DNA of 45,733 nt, taken from Pedosphaera sp. (GTDB lineage Bacteria > Verrucomicrobiota > Verrucomicrobiia > Limisphaerales > JADLHS01). The DNA is taken from the NCBI GenBank assembly GCA_009695195.1, contig SIBJ01000024.1, positions 1-45,733 on the forward strand, in the 5' to 3' direction. Made by a program: the position numbers and the translations under genes. Below are positions 25,342-33,065 of the stretch, one piece after another (the first letter of the stretch is position 1; every line of letters starts with the position of its first letter). Under the pieces are notes generated by a model that saw only the letters and a list, made by a program, of their open reading frames with translations, ran no database searches and had not been told where the DNA came from.

Positions 25342-25363
25342 TTCAACGCTTCAACGCTTCACG
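25342..25363 (-). repeat. one-armed octamer array (GCGTTGAA)
   Basis: Read on the minus strand: CGTGAA, GCGTTGAA, GCGTTGAA, AAG. The TGA stop of the HAD gene (25351-25353) is part of the first GCGTTGAA unit. No clear opposite arm exists, though GGTTGAGACGC at 25101-25111 is a weak candidate. Confidence 0.7.
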
Positions 25364-25923
25364 ATCAGTTCCCTCACATCCACCGCCTCCATGCCCGCAT
25401 CGCGAATGGCTCTCATGCCGAGATCAGTGTCTTCGTAGGCCCGGCAGCATTTCGGGTCCACGCCGATGAGTCGCGCGGCTTCGAGGAAAATATCGGGCGC
25501 GGGTTTTTGATTTTTCACCATCTCGCTCGTCACGACGGCGGCGAAGAGATGGCGGATTTTCAAGTGTTCGAGTACCTGGCAGATGATGCGCTGTGTGCCG
25601 CCGGACGCGACGGCCATCGGGATTTTGCCCTCATGCGCGTGCGCGATCTCGACGACGGCGTGGATGGGTTCGATTTCTCCCATGAGCGGCAGATACGCCT
25701 CTTCCTTCTCGTGCGCAACGGCGATGTGGTCGAAGGATCGGCCCTGTTCCTGCGCGAGCATTTTCAGGATGTCGCGCGAGGGCACGCCGCCGAGCGAGTA
25801 AAAGCGGTCCTCGGGGAAATGCAGGTTGTGGCGTTGCGTAATCAACTGCCACGCGCGCCAGTGCAACGGCATGGTGTTGGCCAGCGTGCCATCGCAATCG
25901 AAAATCAAACCTTTGGGTTTCAT
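25351..25923 (-). CDS. HAD-family sugar phosphatase/phosphoglucomutase-like
   Basis: A 190-residue HAD hydrolase. Motif I is FDCDGTLANTMPLH with the nucleophile D9 and D11. Motif II lies in MAVASGGTQR, motif III is K in QKPAPDIFLEAA, and motif IV is YEDTDLGMRAI. The cap is of the beta-phosphoglucomutase/YqaB subfamily type (LGGVPSRDIL). It acts on small phosphorylated sugars in the cytosol; the exact substrate is unknown. The stop codon is supplied by an array, and a diverged copy of its 3' end lies downstream. It follows the LOG-type gene in the same direction across a two-armed array. Confidence 0.85.
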   Translation of the reverse strand: MKPKGLIFDCDGTLANTMPLHWRAWQLITQRHNLHFPEDRFYSLGGVPSRDILKMLAQEQGRSFDHIAVAHEKEEAYLPLMGEIEPIHAVVEIAHAHEGKIPMAVASGGTQRIICQVLEHLKIRHLFAAVVTSEMVKNQKPAPDIFLEAARLIGVDPKCCRAYEDTDLGMRAIRDAGMEAVDVRELIVKR

Positions 25924-25954
25924 AAAAATCAGCCCGCACCCGCACCGCTCAGTC

Positions 25955-26075
25955 CAACGCAGAGACGCAGAGGCCGCAAAGAGTCGCAGAGGAAAGAAAG
26001 CGAATCTGCTGGCGGCTGATTTCTATTCTTGAATCAGCCTCTGCGTTTCTCCGCGTCCTCTGCGTCTCTGCGTTT
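25955..26075. repeat. two-armed short-word array (ACGCAGAG, second locus)
   Basis: The left arm (25955-25992) consists of ACGCAGAGACGCAGAGGC words. The right arm (26036-26075) is CTCTGCGTTTCTCCGCGTCC and continuing reverse-complement units. It lies between the LOG-type gene and the HAD gene. The word matches the array at 16681-16772, so the two loci share an origin or a common source. Confidence 0.9.
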
Positions 26076-26088
26076 AGCTGTATCGCGG

Positions 26089-26670
26089 TCAAATTTTCCC
26101 CTTCAGAATCCACTTCTCGGATTTCTCCGGCTTGAACGTCGCGAAGCGCCGGAACATTTCGTCCACGCTGGACGCCACGATCACGGATTCAAATTGTTTC
26201 TGTCGCACGAAACCCTTCGCCACCGAGACGCGCAGAAATTCCACGAGCGAATCGTAATAGCCGTCCACGTTCAACACCCCGCACGGGAACTCGTGCAGAT
26301 GTAACTGCGCCCACGTCACCGCCTCAAAAATTTCCTCGATCGTCCCGAAGCCGCCGGGCAACGCGACAAAACCCTCCGCCAATTCCGCCATGAGTTGCTT
26401 GCGTTCGTGCATCGTCTCCACGAGGTGAAGTTGCGTGAGCTTCGGGTGCGCGAGTTCCTTGTCCGCCATGAAACGCGGCAGCACGCCGATGACTTTGCCG
26501 CCGCGAGCGAGCGCCGCGTCCGCGACCACGCCCATCAAGCCGACGTGCGAACCGCCATAGACGAGTTCAATGCCGCGCGCCGCGATAGCTTCGCCGAGTT
26601 CACGGGCAGCGGCGGTGAACGCGGGAGAGTTCCCGTGACTCGAACCGCAGAAAACACAGAGCCGTTTCAT
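26089..26670 (-). CDS. LOG-family nucleotide phosphoribohydrolase (TIGR00730)
   Basis: A 193-residue Rossmann-fold protein. It opens MKRLCVFCGSSHG and has the family signature ALPGGFGTIEEIFE, the PGGxGTxxE motif of LOG-type cytokinin riboside 5'-monophosphate phosphoribohydrolases, plus MHERKQLMAEL. It cleaves the N-glycosidic bond of nucleoside monophosphates in the cytosol; bacterial members are often housekeeping enzymes of unclear physiology. The start is 2 bases after the prfA stop, so it is very likely co-transcribed with prfA. Confidence 0.9.
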   Translation of the reverse strand: MKRLCVFCGSSHGNSPAFTAAARELGEAIAARGIELVYGGSHVGLMGVVADAALARGGKVIGVLPRFMADKELAHPKLTQLHLVETMHERKQLMAELAEGFVALPGGFGTIEEIFEAVTWAQLHLHEFPCGVLNVDGYYDSLVEFLRVSVAKGFVRQKQFESVIVASSVDEMFRRFATFKPEKSEKWILKGKI

Positions 26671-26672
26671 GG

Positions 26673-27752
26673 TCAGACGTTGAGCGCCGCGAGACGCGTT
26701 TCCATGTCGTGCGTGATGAGCGGTTCGATCAACGGATTGAGGTCGCCTTCGATGACGTTCGCGAGGTTGTAGAGCGTGACCTCGATGCGGTGGTCGGTCA
26801 CGCGGTTCTGCGGGAAATTGTAGGTGCGGATTTTTTCACTGCGCTCGCCGGTGCCGACCTGATCCTTGCGTTGCGCGGCGTATTTGGCGTTCTCCTCGGC
26901 GACTTTGCGCTCCAGCAGGCGCGAGCGGAGCACAGTCATCGCCTTGATCCGGTTCTTTTGCTGCGAACGTTCGTCGGCGCAGCGCACGATGAGACCGGTC
27001 GGCTTGTGGATGATCTGCACGGCGGAATCGGTGGTGTTGACGCCCTGACCGCCTTTGCCCGAAGCGCGACAGCAGTTGATCTCGACTTCGTCGGGTTTGA
27101 TTTCGATGTCCACTTCCTCGGCCTCGGGCAACACGGCCACGGTCGCGGTGCTGGTGTGGATGCGGCCCTGCGCCTCGGTCGCGGGCACGCGCTGGACGCG
27201 ATGCACGCCGCTCTCGTATTTCATGCGCTTGAAAACATCCGTGCCCGTGATCTCAAAAATGATTTCCTTGAACCCGCCGAGATCGGATGGATTGGAATCA
27301 ATCGGCTCAACCTTCCAGCCGCGCGCTTCGGAGTAACGGCAATACATCCGGTAAAGATCGGCGGCGAACAGCGCGGATTCCGAACCGCCCGCGCCGGCGC
27401 GGATTTCAACGATGGTGTTGCGTGAGTCGGTCGGGTCGGGCGGGATGAGACCGAACTGAAGTTGCTGCGCGAGTTTTTTCTCCCGGACTTCGAGCCGGAC
27501 GACCTCCTCCTTCGCCATCTGCGCCATTTCAGATTCCACCGGTTCACTCTTGAGCAGCGCGCGGTTCTCGTCGAGGTCGCTGACCGTTTTCAAATAGCCT
27601 GCGCCCGCCGCGACGAGGTCCTTGAGTCGGGCGTATTCCTTGCCGAGCTCCTGCGCGCGCTGGGCGTTGTCAAAAACCTTCGCGTCGCTGAGCGAGGCCT
27701 CGACCTCGGCAAAGCGTTTGCGGAACCTTTCGATGTGCGGACGGAAATCCAT
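26673..27752 (-). CDS. prfA: peptide chain release factor 1
   Basis: A 359-residue class I release factor recognising UAA and UAG. The anticodon-like tripeptide PAT is at 190-192 (RVPATEAQGRIHTS) and the catalytic GGQ at 234-236 (ASGKGGQGVNTTDSAVQ). The N-terminal coiled-coil domain and length are normal. It ends termination complexes by hydrolysing peptidyl-tRNA on the ribosome. It follows rpmE, a common gene order, with an array between them whose left arm begins 3 bases before the start codon. RF1 activity is relevant to the amber codon in the 18066-20696 gene. Confidence 0.97.
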   Translation of the reverse strand: MDFRPHIERFRKRFAEVEASLSDAKVFDNAQRAQELGKEYARLKDLVAAGAGYLKTVSDLDENRALLKSEPVESEMAQMAKEEVVRLEVREKKLAQQLQFGLIPPDPTDSRNTIVEIRAGAGGSESALFAADLYRMYCRYSEARGWKVEPIDSNPSDLGGFKEIIFEITGTDVFKRMKYESGVHRVQRVPATEAQGRIHTSTATVAVLPEAEEVDIEIKPDEVEINCCRASGKGGQGVNTTDSAVQIIHKPTGLIVRCADERSQQKNRIKAMTVLRSRLLERKVAEENAKYAAQRKDQVGTGERSEKIRTYNFPQNRVTDHRIEVTLYNLANVIEGDLNPLIEPLITHDMETRLAALNV

Positions 27753-27755
27753 GAT

Positions 27756-27912
27756 TCAAAGCTCCAAATTCCAAGCTCCAACTCCGACAGGTCGCGAGCC
27801 AGCCTCCAGAGAAATTCCAAGCCCCAAGTTCCCAACCCGCACTTCCGAAGAATTGCTTGGGGCTTGGAGTTTGAAGCTTCTCTGGAGCTTGGTGTTTGGT
27901 GCTTGGAGCTTC
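27756..27912. repeat. two-armed short-word array (AGCTCCAA)
   Basis: The left arm (27756-27822) repeats AAGCTCCAAATTCCAAGCTC-type words. The right arm (27846-27912) holds reverse-complement words (GGGGCTTGGAGTTTGAAGCT, GGAGCTTGGTG). It lies between rpmE and prfA. The word family is the same as at 6800-6944. Confidence 0.85.
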
Positions 27913-27929
27913 TTGCCGGAGACTTTCAC

Positions 27930-27976
27930 AAAAAGAAAACCGCCCACATCTCCGTAATTTCGGAAAATGCGGGCGG
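27930..27976 (-). terminator. rho-independent terminator after rpmE
   Basis: On the minus strand a GC-rich stem (CCGCCCGCA / TGTGGGCGG, 27940-27976) is followed by TTTTCTTTTTG (27930-27939). It is 14 bases after the rpmE stop and would limit read-through into the array and prfA. Confidence 0.8.
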
Positions 27977-27990
27977 TGTTTTGAAAATGG

Positions 27991-28236
27991 CTACTTCTTC
28001 TTTTTCTTCGTGGCTTCGAAGGCGACGCGGGCGGCCTCGGTCTTGGCGGCGCGCTGCTGGAACTTGTCCACGCGGCCCGCCGTGTCCACGAACTTCTGCG
28101 TGCCGGTGTAAAACGGATGGCAAACGTTGCAAATGCCCACGATGATCACGGGCCGGGTGGAGCGGGTCGCGATCACGTTGCCGCAGGCGCAACGGATTTC
28201 CGCTGTCACGTATTTCGGATGAATGTCTGCTTTCAT
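27991..28236 (-). CDS. rpmE: 50S ribosomal protein L31
   Basis: An 81-residue ribosomal protein of the zinc-binding (C+) type. Four cysteines are present: C16 and C18 in RCACGN, and C36 and C39 in [10 protein letters not shown]. The opening MKADIHPKY is characteristic. The C-terminus is extended by a basic Ala/Lys tail ending in KKKKK. It is a large-subunit protein at the subunit interface. The internal ATG at 28236 was chosen because the family starts with MK.DIHP. It is divergent from gatA. Confidence 0.95.
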   Translation of the reverse strand: MKADIHPKYVTAEIRCACGNVIATRSTRPVIIVGICNVCHPFYTGTQKFVDTAGRVDKFQQRAAKTEAARVAFEATKKKKK

Positions 28237-28406
28237 AAAAGGCCGCAAAAGGTAGCAACTGCGCGCGCGATGACAAGCGGGAAGTTTGGCGCAAACGGTT
28301 GTCACGCCTGGCGGCCGGAATTTCATCTTTGCGCGGCCCGCCTTGATTTTCCTAGTCTGGAGGGCCGCGCGGCGCGGATGGCGGACGCGGACGGATTTTT
28401 ATTTCC

Positions 28407-29873
28407 ATGCTGAATCAACTCACGATCGCCGAACTGACCGAGCGGCTGGCGCGGCGGGAAGTGTCCGCGCGCGCCGCCACCCAGGCGTGCCTCGACCGCG
28501 TGGCTGCGGTGGATGGGAAACTTCACGCCTTCCTCAGCCACGACCCGGCGGATGCGCTCGCGCAGGCGGACGCGGCGGACCAAGCCATCGCCGCCGGCGC
28601 GACGCACGCGCAACGACCGCTCCTCGGCGTACCCGTTGCGTTAAAAGATGTCATCGCCGTCAAAGGCCAGCCGCTCACGTGCGGCTCCAAAATCCTCGGA
28701 AAATTCATTTCGCCGTACGACGCGACGGTTGCGGAAAAACTCAAGGCAGCCGGCGCGGTGTTGATCGGTCGCTTGAACATGGATGAGTTCGCGATGGGCA
28801 GTTCGACGGAGAACTCCGCGTTCGGCGTCACGCGCAATCCGTGGGACACGGCGCGCATTCCCGGCGGTTCGTCCGGCGGTTCGGCGGCGGCGGTCGCGGC
28901 GGATGAAGTCATCGCCACGCTCGGCTCGGATACCGGCGGCAGCGTGCGCCAGCCGGCGGCGCTGTGCGGTTGCGTCGGATTGAAGCCGACTTACGGTCGC
29001 GTTTCGCGCTACGGTCTGGTGGCGTTCGCATCATCGCTCGATCAGATCGGCCCGCTCGCGAAAAATGTGCGCGACGCGGCGACGATGCTCAACGTCATCG
29101 CCGGCCACGACCCGCTCGACTCAACGAGCATTCCGAACGCCGTGCCGGATTACACCGCCGCGCTCGGGCAAAGCATCAAAGGTTTGAAGCTCGGGTTGCC
29201 GAAGGAATACATGATTGGCGGACTGGATCCCGATGTGAAGTCAGCGACCGACGCCGCCGTGCAACAGCTCGCGAAACTCGGCGCGGAGATCGTGGAGATT
29301 TCTTTGCCGCACACGGATTACGCGGTCGCGACCTATTACATCATCGCCACCGCCGAGGCGTCCGCGAACCTCGCGCGCTTCGACGGCATCCGCTACGGCG
29401 CGCGCGTGGACGGCGCGGACCCCATCGAGCTTTATTCCAAAACGCGCGGCGCGGGTTTCGGCGCGGAAGTGAAACGCCGCATCATCCTCGGCACTTACGT
29501 TTTGAGCAGCGGCTACCACGACGCCTACTACCTGCACGCGCAAAAAGTCCGCACGCTCATCCGCCGGGATTTTACCAACGCCTTCGCGAAGGTGGACGCA
29601 ATCGTCGCGCCCACGACGCCGACGGCGGCGTTCAAGATCGGCGAGAAATCCGAAGACCCGCTGCAACTTTATCTCGGCGACATCTTCACGCTCTCGTGCA
29701 ACCTCGCGGGCATCTGCGGCCTCAGCGTGCCGTGCGGCTTCACGAAATCGCCGAAGCTGCCCATCGGCTTGCAACTGCTCGGCCAGCCGTTCGGCGAGGA
29801 AACGATTTTGAAGATCGCCCACGCCTACGAGCAAAGCACGGGCTGGCACAAGGAGAAGCCGAGTCTGAGTTGA
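28407..29873 (+). CDS. gatA: aspartyl/glutamyl-tRNA amidotransferase subunit A
   Basis: A 488-residue amidase-signature enzyme, the glutaminase subunit of GatCAB, which converts Glu-tRNA(Gln) and Asp-tRNA(Asn) to the amidated forms. The Lys-Ser-Ser triad is K80, S155 and S179, in [25 protein letters not shown] and [11 protein letters not shown]. Length is full. gatB and gatC are not adjacent. The stop codon abuts the stop of the convergent prepilin gene (TGATCA at 29871-29876). Confidence 0.95.
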   Translation: MLNQLTIAELTERLARREVSARAATQACLDRVAAVDGKLHAFLSHDPADALAQADAADQAIAAGATHAQRPLLGVPVALKDVIAVKGQPLTCGSKILGKFISPYDATVAEKLKAAGAVLIGRLNMDEFAMGSSTENSAFGVTRNPWDTARIPGGSSGGSAAAVAADEVIATLGSDTGGSVRQPAALCGCVGLKPTYGRVSRYGLVAFASSLDQIGPLAKNVRDAATMLNVIAGHDPLDSTSIPNAVPDYTAALGQSIKGLKLGLPKEYMIGGLDPDVKSATDAAVQQLAKLGAEIVEISLPHTDYAVATYYIIATAEASANLARFDGIRYGARVDGADPIELYSKTRGAGFGAEVKRRIILGTYVLSSGYHDAYYLHAQKVRTLIRRDFTNAFAKVDAIVAPTTPTAAFKIGEKSEDPLQLYLGDIFTLSCNLAGICGLSVPCGFTKSPKLPIGLQLLGQPFGEETILKIAHAYEQSTGWHKEKPSLS

Positions 29874-30515
29874 TCACGGAAACGCGAGCCGGTTCGTTGT
29901 GAATCCGGTAGCTGCGAATGTTTCTTGCAGGCGTTTGTTTGAAAGGCCTTGAACGCTTCCGTCAGCCAAACCAATGTTGCCTTGCTTGCCGTGAATTTGC
30001 TCTGTCCACGCAATCGGCGTGTTCGTCCAGATGGAAATCAATCCGCGTCGAGGCTTCTCACCGGCGATTGAAATATTCCGGTCCCCAATGAGAAACATCG
30101 ACGGTTGCGTATCCAGGGCATCCACGCCGACGAAATAGCTGAGATTCAAGTTGCGCAACGAATCCCAGTTTGTCGCGGCGAGCCGATTCGTGTCTGTTGG
30201 ACAAACGAGCACCTTCGGCGTGTTGAGTTCGTTTGACATCACGAGGTAATGTGGCCAGACAAGCCCGGACGCAACTAATTCCATCGTCCCGCCGTTCGTT
30301 TGTGATCGGGCCATCGGAAAGCTATCGCTTTGATCCAGCGCCCACTGTTTGAAAGCCAGAGAAACTTGTTTTTGATTGTTAGTGCAGTTGATCCGCGCAC
30401 TACGCCGGCGGGCGCGCATCATCCCCGGCAGAATCGCGGCGCTCACGACCGCGAGAATGCTGAGGACTATCATCAGTTCCCAGAACGAAAACCCGTTTTG
30501 TTGGCGACCTTTCAT
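29874..30515 (-). CDS. type IV prepilin-like protein
   Basis: A 213-residue pseudopilin. The N-terminus is MKGRQQNGFSFWELMIVLSI, with cleavage after G8, mature F1 and glutamate at +5, followed by a hydrophobic helix. The C-terminal H-X9-DG-type motif (HGKQGNIGLADGSVQGL) is characteristic of the large prepilin family of Planctomycetes and Verrucomicrobia. It likely enters a type II secretion or type IV pilus-like fibre in the envelope; no assembly genes are nearby. The ATG at 30515 was chosen because it gives a short leader. It is divergent from the isomerase gene. Confidence 0.85.
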   Translation of the reverse strand: MKGRQQNGFSFWELMIVLSILAVVSAAILPGMMRARRRSARINCTNNQKQVSLAFKQWALDQSDSFPMARSQTNGGTMELVASGLVWPHYLVMSNELNTPKVLVCPTDTNRLAATNWDSLRNLNLSYFVGVDALDTQPSMFLIGDRNISIAGEKPRRGLISIWTNTPIAWTEQIHGKQGNIGLADGSVQGLSNKRLQETFAATGFTTNRLAFP

Positions 30516-30669
30516 ACGATGGACAACTTCAAGCACCACCGATGCCATGGCATTTTGTGCGGGAGTCGGGTATAAGAAGCGCGATGCGTGCGCGAGGTTC
30601 GCGCATTATGAGTGAAGCCCGCACATTCAAACTTGAACCAGCCGCTTCGATTCCTGAATCTCTCCGCAC

Positions 30670-31482
30670 ATGAAGTTCGCCATCTGCAACGAGATTTATC
30701 AAGGCTGGAAATTGGACGACACGCTCACGCACGCCGCGCGGCTCGGTTACGCCGGGGTGGAGATCGCGCCGTTCACGCTGGCGAATTCGGTGAATGAGAT
30801 TTCCGCCGCCGAACGTCAGCGCATCCGCGACCTCGCGGCGCGGAACCAGATCGAAATCGTCGGGCTGCACTGGCTGTTGGTGAAGCCGGAGGGTTTGTAT
30901 CTCAATCACACGGACGCCGGCATCCGCGAGCGCACCGCGAAGTATTTCACGGACCTCGTGGATTGCTGCGCGGATTTCGGCGGGACGATCATGGTCGTGG
31001 GTTCGCCGAAGCAGCGGAACATTCTGCCCGGCGTCACGCGCGAGCAGGCGTGGGAGTGGACGGCGGCGACGTTTCGTGACGCGGTGAAACGCGCGGAAGA
31101 CCGTGGCGTGACAATCTGTTTCGAGCCGCTCGCGCCGGCGGAAACCAATTTCATCAACACGGCGGCGGAAGCGATTGAGTTCGTGAAGCCGTTCAACTCG
31201 CCGCGTTTCAAAATAATTCTGGACGTGAAGGCGATGTCTTCCGAGTCGAAGCCGGTTCCGCAAATCATTCGCGCGTCGTGGCCGCACTTCGCGCACTTCC
31301 ACGCGAACGACAAGAACCTGAAAGGCCCGGGCTTCGGCGATGTGGATTTCAAACCCATCGCCGCCGCGCTGCGCGAAGTGGGCTACGGCGGTTACGTCTC
31401 GGTGGAGGTTTTCAAATTCGAGGAAGGCCCGGAAGTTATTGCGGGTAAGAGCATCGAATATTTGCGGAGCACTTTTTCGTAG
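30670..31482 (+). CDS. sugar phosphate isomerase/epimerase (AP endonuclease 2 fold)
   Basis: A 270-residue TIM-barrel protein of the xylose isomerase-like family. It opens MKFAICNEIYQG and shows metal-ligand-type motifs: HWLLVKP, CFEPLAPAETNF, LDVKAMS, FHANDKNLKGPGFG and VSVEVFKFEEG. These place a divalent metal at the barrel mouth. It probably isomerises or epimerises a free sugar or polyol. The TAG stop at 31480-31482 lies in the first bases of a palindromic repeat, so the end of the protein is set by that element. Confidence 0.8.
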   Translation: MKFAICNEIYQGWKLDDTLTHAARLGYAGVEIAPFTLANSVNEISAAERQRIRDLAARNQIEIVGLHWLLVKPEGLYLNHTDAGIRERTAKYFTDLVDCCADFGGTIMVVGSPKQRNILPGVTREQAWEWTAATFRDAVKRAEDRGVTICFEPLAPAETNFINTAAEAIEFVKPFNSPRFKIILDVKAMSSESKPVPQIIRASWPHFAHFHANDKNLKGPGFGDVDFKPIAAALREVGYGGYVSVEVFKFEEGPEVIAGKSIEYLRSTFS

Positions 31483-31550
31483 CGGCGCGTCGGGAGACCG
31501 CCGCATTTTCGGGATTGCACGGCGGCGCTCTGCCGAGACGCCGCTACGAG
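31479..31550. repeat. hairpin repeat (CGTAGCGGCG family)
   Basis: A 72-base imperfect palindrome with ends CGTAGCGGCG and CGCCGCTACG and inner segments GACCGCCGC / GCGGCGCTC. It lies between convergent genes and contains the isomerase stop codon. It may also serve as a transcription barrier, although no T-run follows. Confidence 0.75.
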
Positions 31551-31554
31551 GCGA

Positions 31555-32778
31555 CTACTTCTTCGCCAGCTTGTCCTGATATTTCTGGAGCGTGGCTTCG
31601 AGTTCTTTTTTCGCGTCGGCGTTGTCGCCGGCGGCTTCCACAGCTTTCTTTTGCCAACTCACGGCGTCCGCGGTCTGGCCGCCTTCGAACAGCGCGCGGG
31701 CATAGACGAACAGCGAGTCGGGGTCTTTGCCTGCGGCGGCTTCCACGGCGTTCTTCGCCAGCTTCGCGGCGAGTTCGTAATCGTGAACCTTCAGGCGGTT
31801 CTCATCCATGATCGTCCAGGCGATCTGGAGCAACATCCGCGGATTCTTCGGTTTGAGGCCGGCGACTTGTTTCGTGAGTTCGGGCAGCGTGTTGGTGTCG
31901 CCCTTTTGCGCGGCGCTCATGTAATCGTTGATGACCTTGCCCGTCGTGATGCTTTCCTTGAACGCGACGAGATCAAAATCTTTTGGCGCCGCCTCGGCGA
32001 GTTTCTTTTCGATGTGCTCGAAGTTCGTGCCGCCCTTGCCCGACATCACGGCGAGTTGATAATCGCGCATCACGCTCTGGAACTTTACCTTCTTAAGGAT
32101 CTCGGCGGCGCTGAATTTTTCGCCCGGCGTGATGCCACCGAGTTCGGCGTCGAGAGCCTCGAGGTCCTTGCCCATTTTTTCGAGCTTCGGATCGTTCACG
32201 TCGCGGCCCGCGGCCTCGGCGAACGCCTCGATCTGCTTCTGCGCGTCGCCGCGCTTCTTGGATTTTTCCAGATCGAACTTGCCGGCGACCACTTCCGCCA
32301 GCGTTTCCTCCAGTCCGCCCATCGGGTGACCGAGCCAGACGACGCGGCCTTCCTTGTCCACGATGAACGCGTGCGGAATGCCGTTGATGCCGTAAGCCTC
32401 CATGTAACCGGCGCTGGTCTTGCGGTCGTTGTCCACGGCCACGGTGTAATCCATCTTGTCGCCCATCTTCTTGACGAACGGCTTGACCGTCTCAGCGTCC
32501 TCGTCGCTCACGCCGATGAAGATCACGTCCTTGAATTTTTTCTGCATCTCGGTGAGGTGCGGAATGCTCGTGCGGCACGGCCCGCACCACGTCGCCCAAA
32601 ACTCGACGACGACGACCTGCTTGCCCTTGACGGCGGCGAGGTCCACGGGTTTGCCTTTTATCCAGCCGGAGATGTCGAGCTTCGCGGCGGGGTCGCCCAC
32701 GACGGCCTTGGCATTGGCGTTGGCAACCAGACCGCAGAGCGCGGCGAGGCTCAGAAAAACGGACAGCAATTTTTTCAT
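31555..32778 (-). CDS. TlpA-like periplasmic thioredoxin with TPR-like tail
   Basis: A 407-residue exported protein. The signal peptide ends at ANANA (residues 1-23). A TlpA/AhpC-type thioredoxin domain covers about 25-170, with the active site WCGPC at 64-68 and the cis-proline loop GINGIPHAFIVDKEG. The C-terminal half (about 175-407) is helical with Ala/Lys-rich repeats (AQKGDTNTLPELTKQVAG, YARALFEGGQTADAVSWQKK), the last being TPR-like. It likely reduces disulfides in the periplasm. The ATG at 32778 gives a good signal peptide. A MITE lies about 90 bases upstream. Confidence 0.85.
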   Translation of the reverse strand: MKKLLSVFLSLAALCGLVANANAKAVVGDPAAKLDISGWIKGKPVDLAAVKGKQVVVVEFWATWCGPCRTSIPHLTEMQKKFKDVIFIGVSDEDAETVKPFVKKMGDKMDYTVAVDNDRKTSAGYMEAYGINGIPHAFIVDKEGRVVWLGHPMGGLEETLAEVVAGKFDLEKSKKRGDAQKQIEAFAEAAGRDVNDPKLEKMGKDLEALDAELGGITPGEKFSAAEILKKVKFQSVMRDYQLAVMSGKGGTNFEHIEKKLAEAAPKDFDLVAFKESITTGKVINDYMSAAQKGDTNTLPELTKQVAGLKPKNPRMLLQIAWTIMDENRLKVHDYELAAKLAKNAVEAAAGKDPDSLFVYARALFEGGQTADAVSWQKKAVEAAGDNADAKKELEATLQKYQDKLAKK

Positions 32779-32868
32779 AATAAATCTGGCAAACCGGGTT
32801 GGCGTGCGCGGAACAGTAAGCGGGCCGGGGCGAAGCGTCAACTTGAAGCGGGCGGCACTGATTTCCGC

Positions 32869-33065
32869 GGGTGCGATTAAAGGCGGGTGAGGGTGAGAGG
32901 GTGCTGGCGGTATTTTTGGACTGGGGTGGCAAGTCGGACGCGACACCGCTTTCGAGCGCACGGGGCGGGTTGCTCATTGGCCTCGCCGTCGTCGGGGCCA
33001 AAGCGGTGTCGCGTCCGACTTGCCACCGCAGTCCATAAGGCCCTCACCCGTTTTTAATCACACCC
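32869..33065. mobile_element. MITE copy 2 with 9-bp target duplication
   Basis: A 197-bp element in the opposite orientation to copy 1 at 2955-3159, with ends GGGTGCGATTAAAGGCGGGTG and CCCGTTTTTAATCACACCC and the same inner inverted repeat (GGTGGCAAGTCGGACGCGAC). The 9-base sequence GATTTCCGC occurs directly on both flanks (32860-32868 and 33066-33074). It overlaps the 3' end of the RND gene and supplies its last codons (VIKNG) and TGA stop. Continuing through the target sequence without the element would give a C-terminus of RRRKSVPPASS. Confidence 0.85.
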
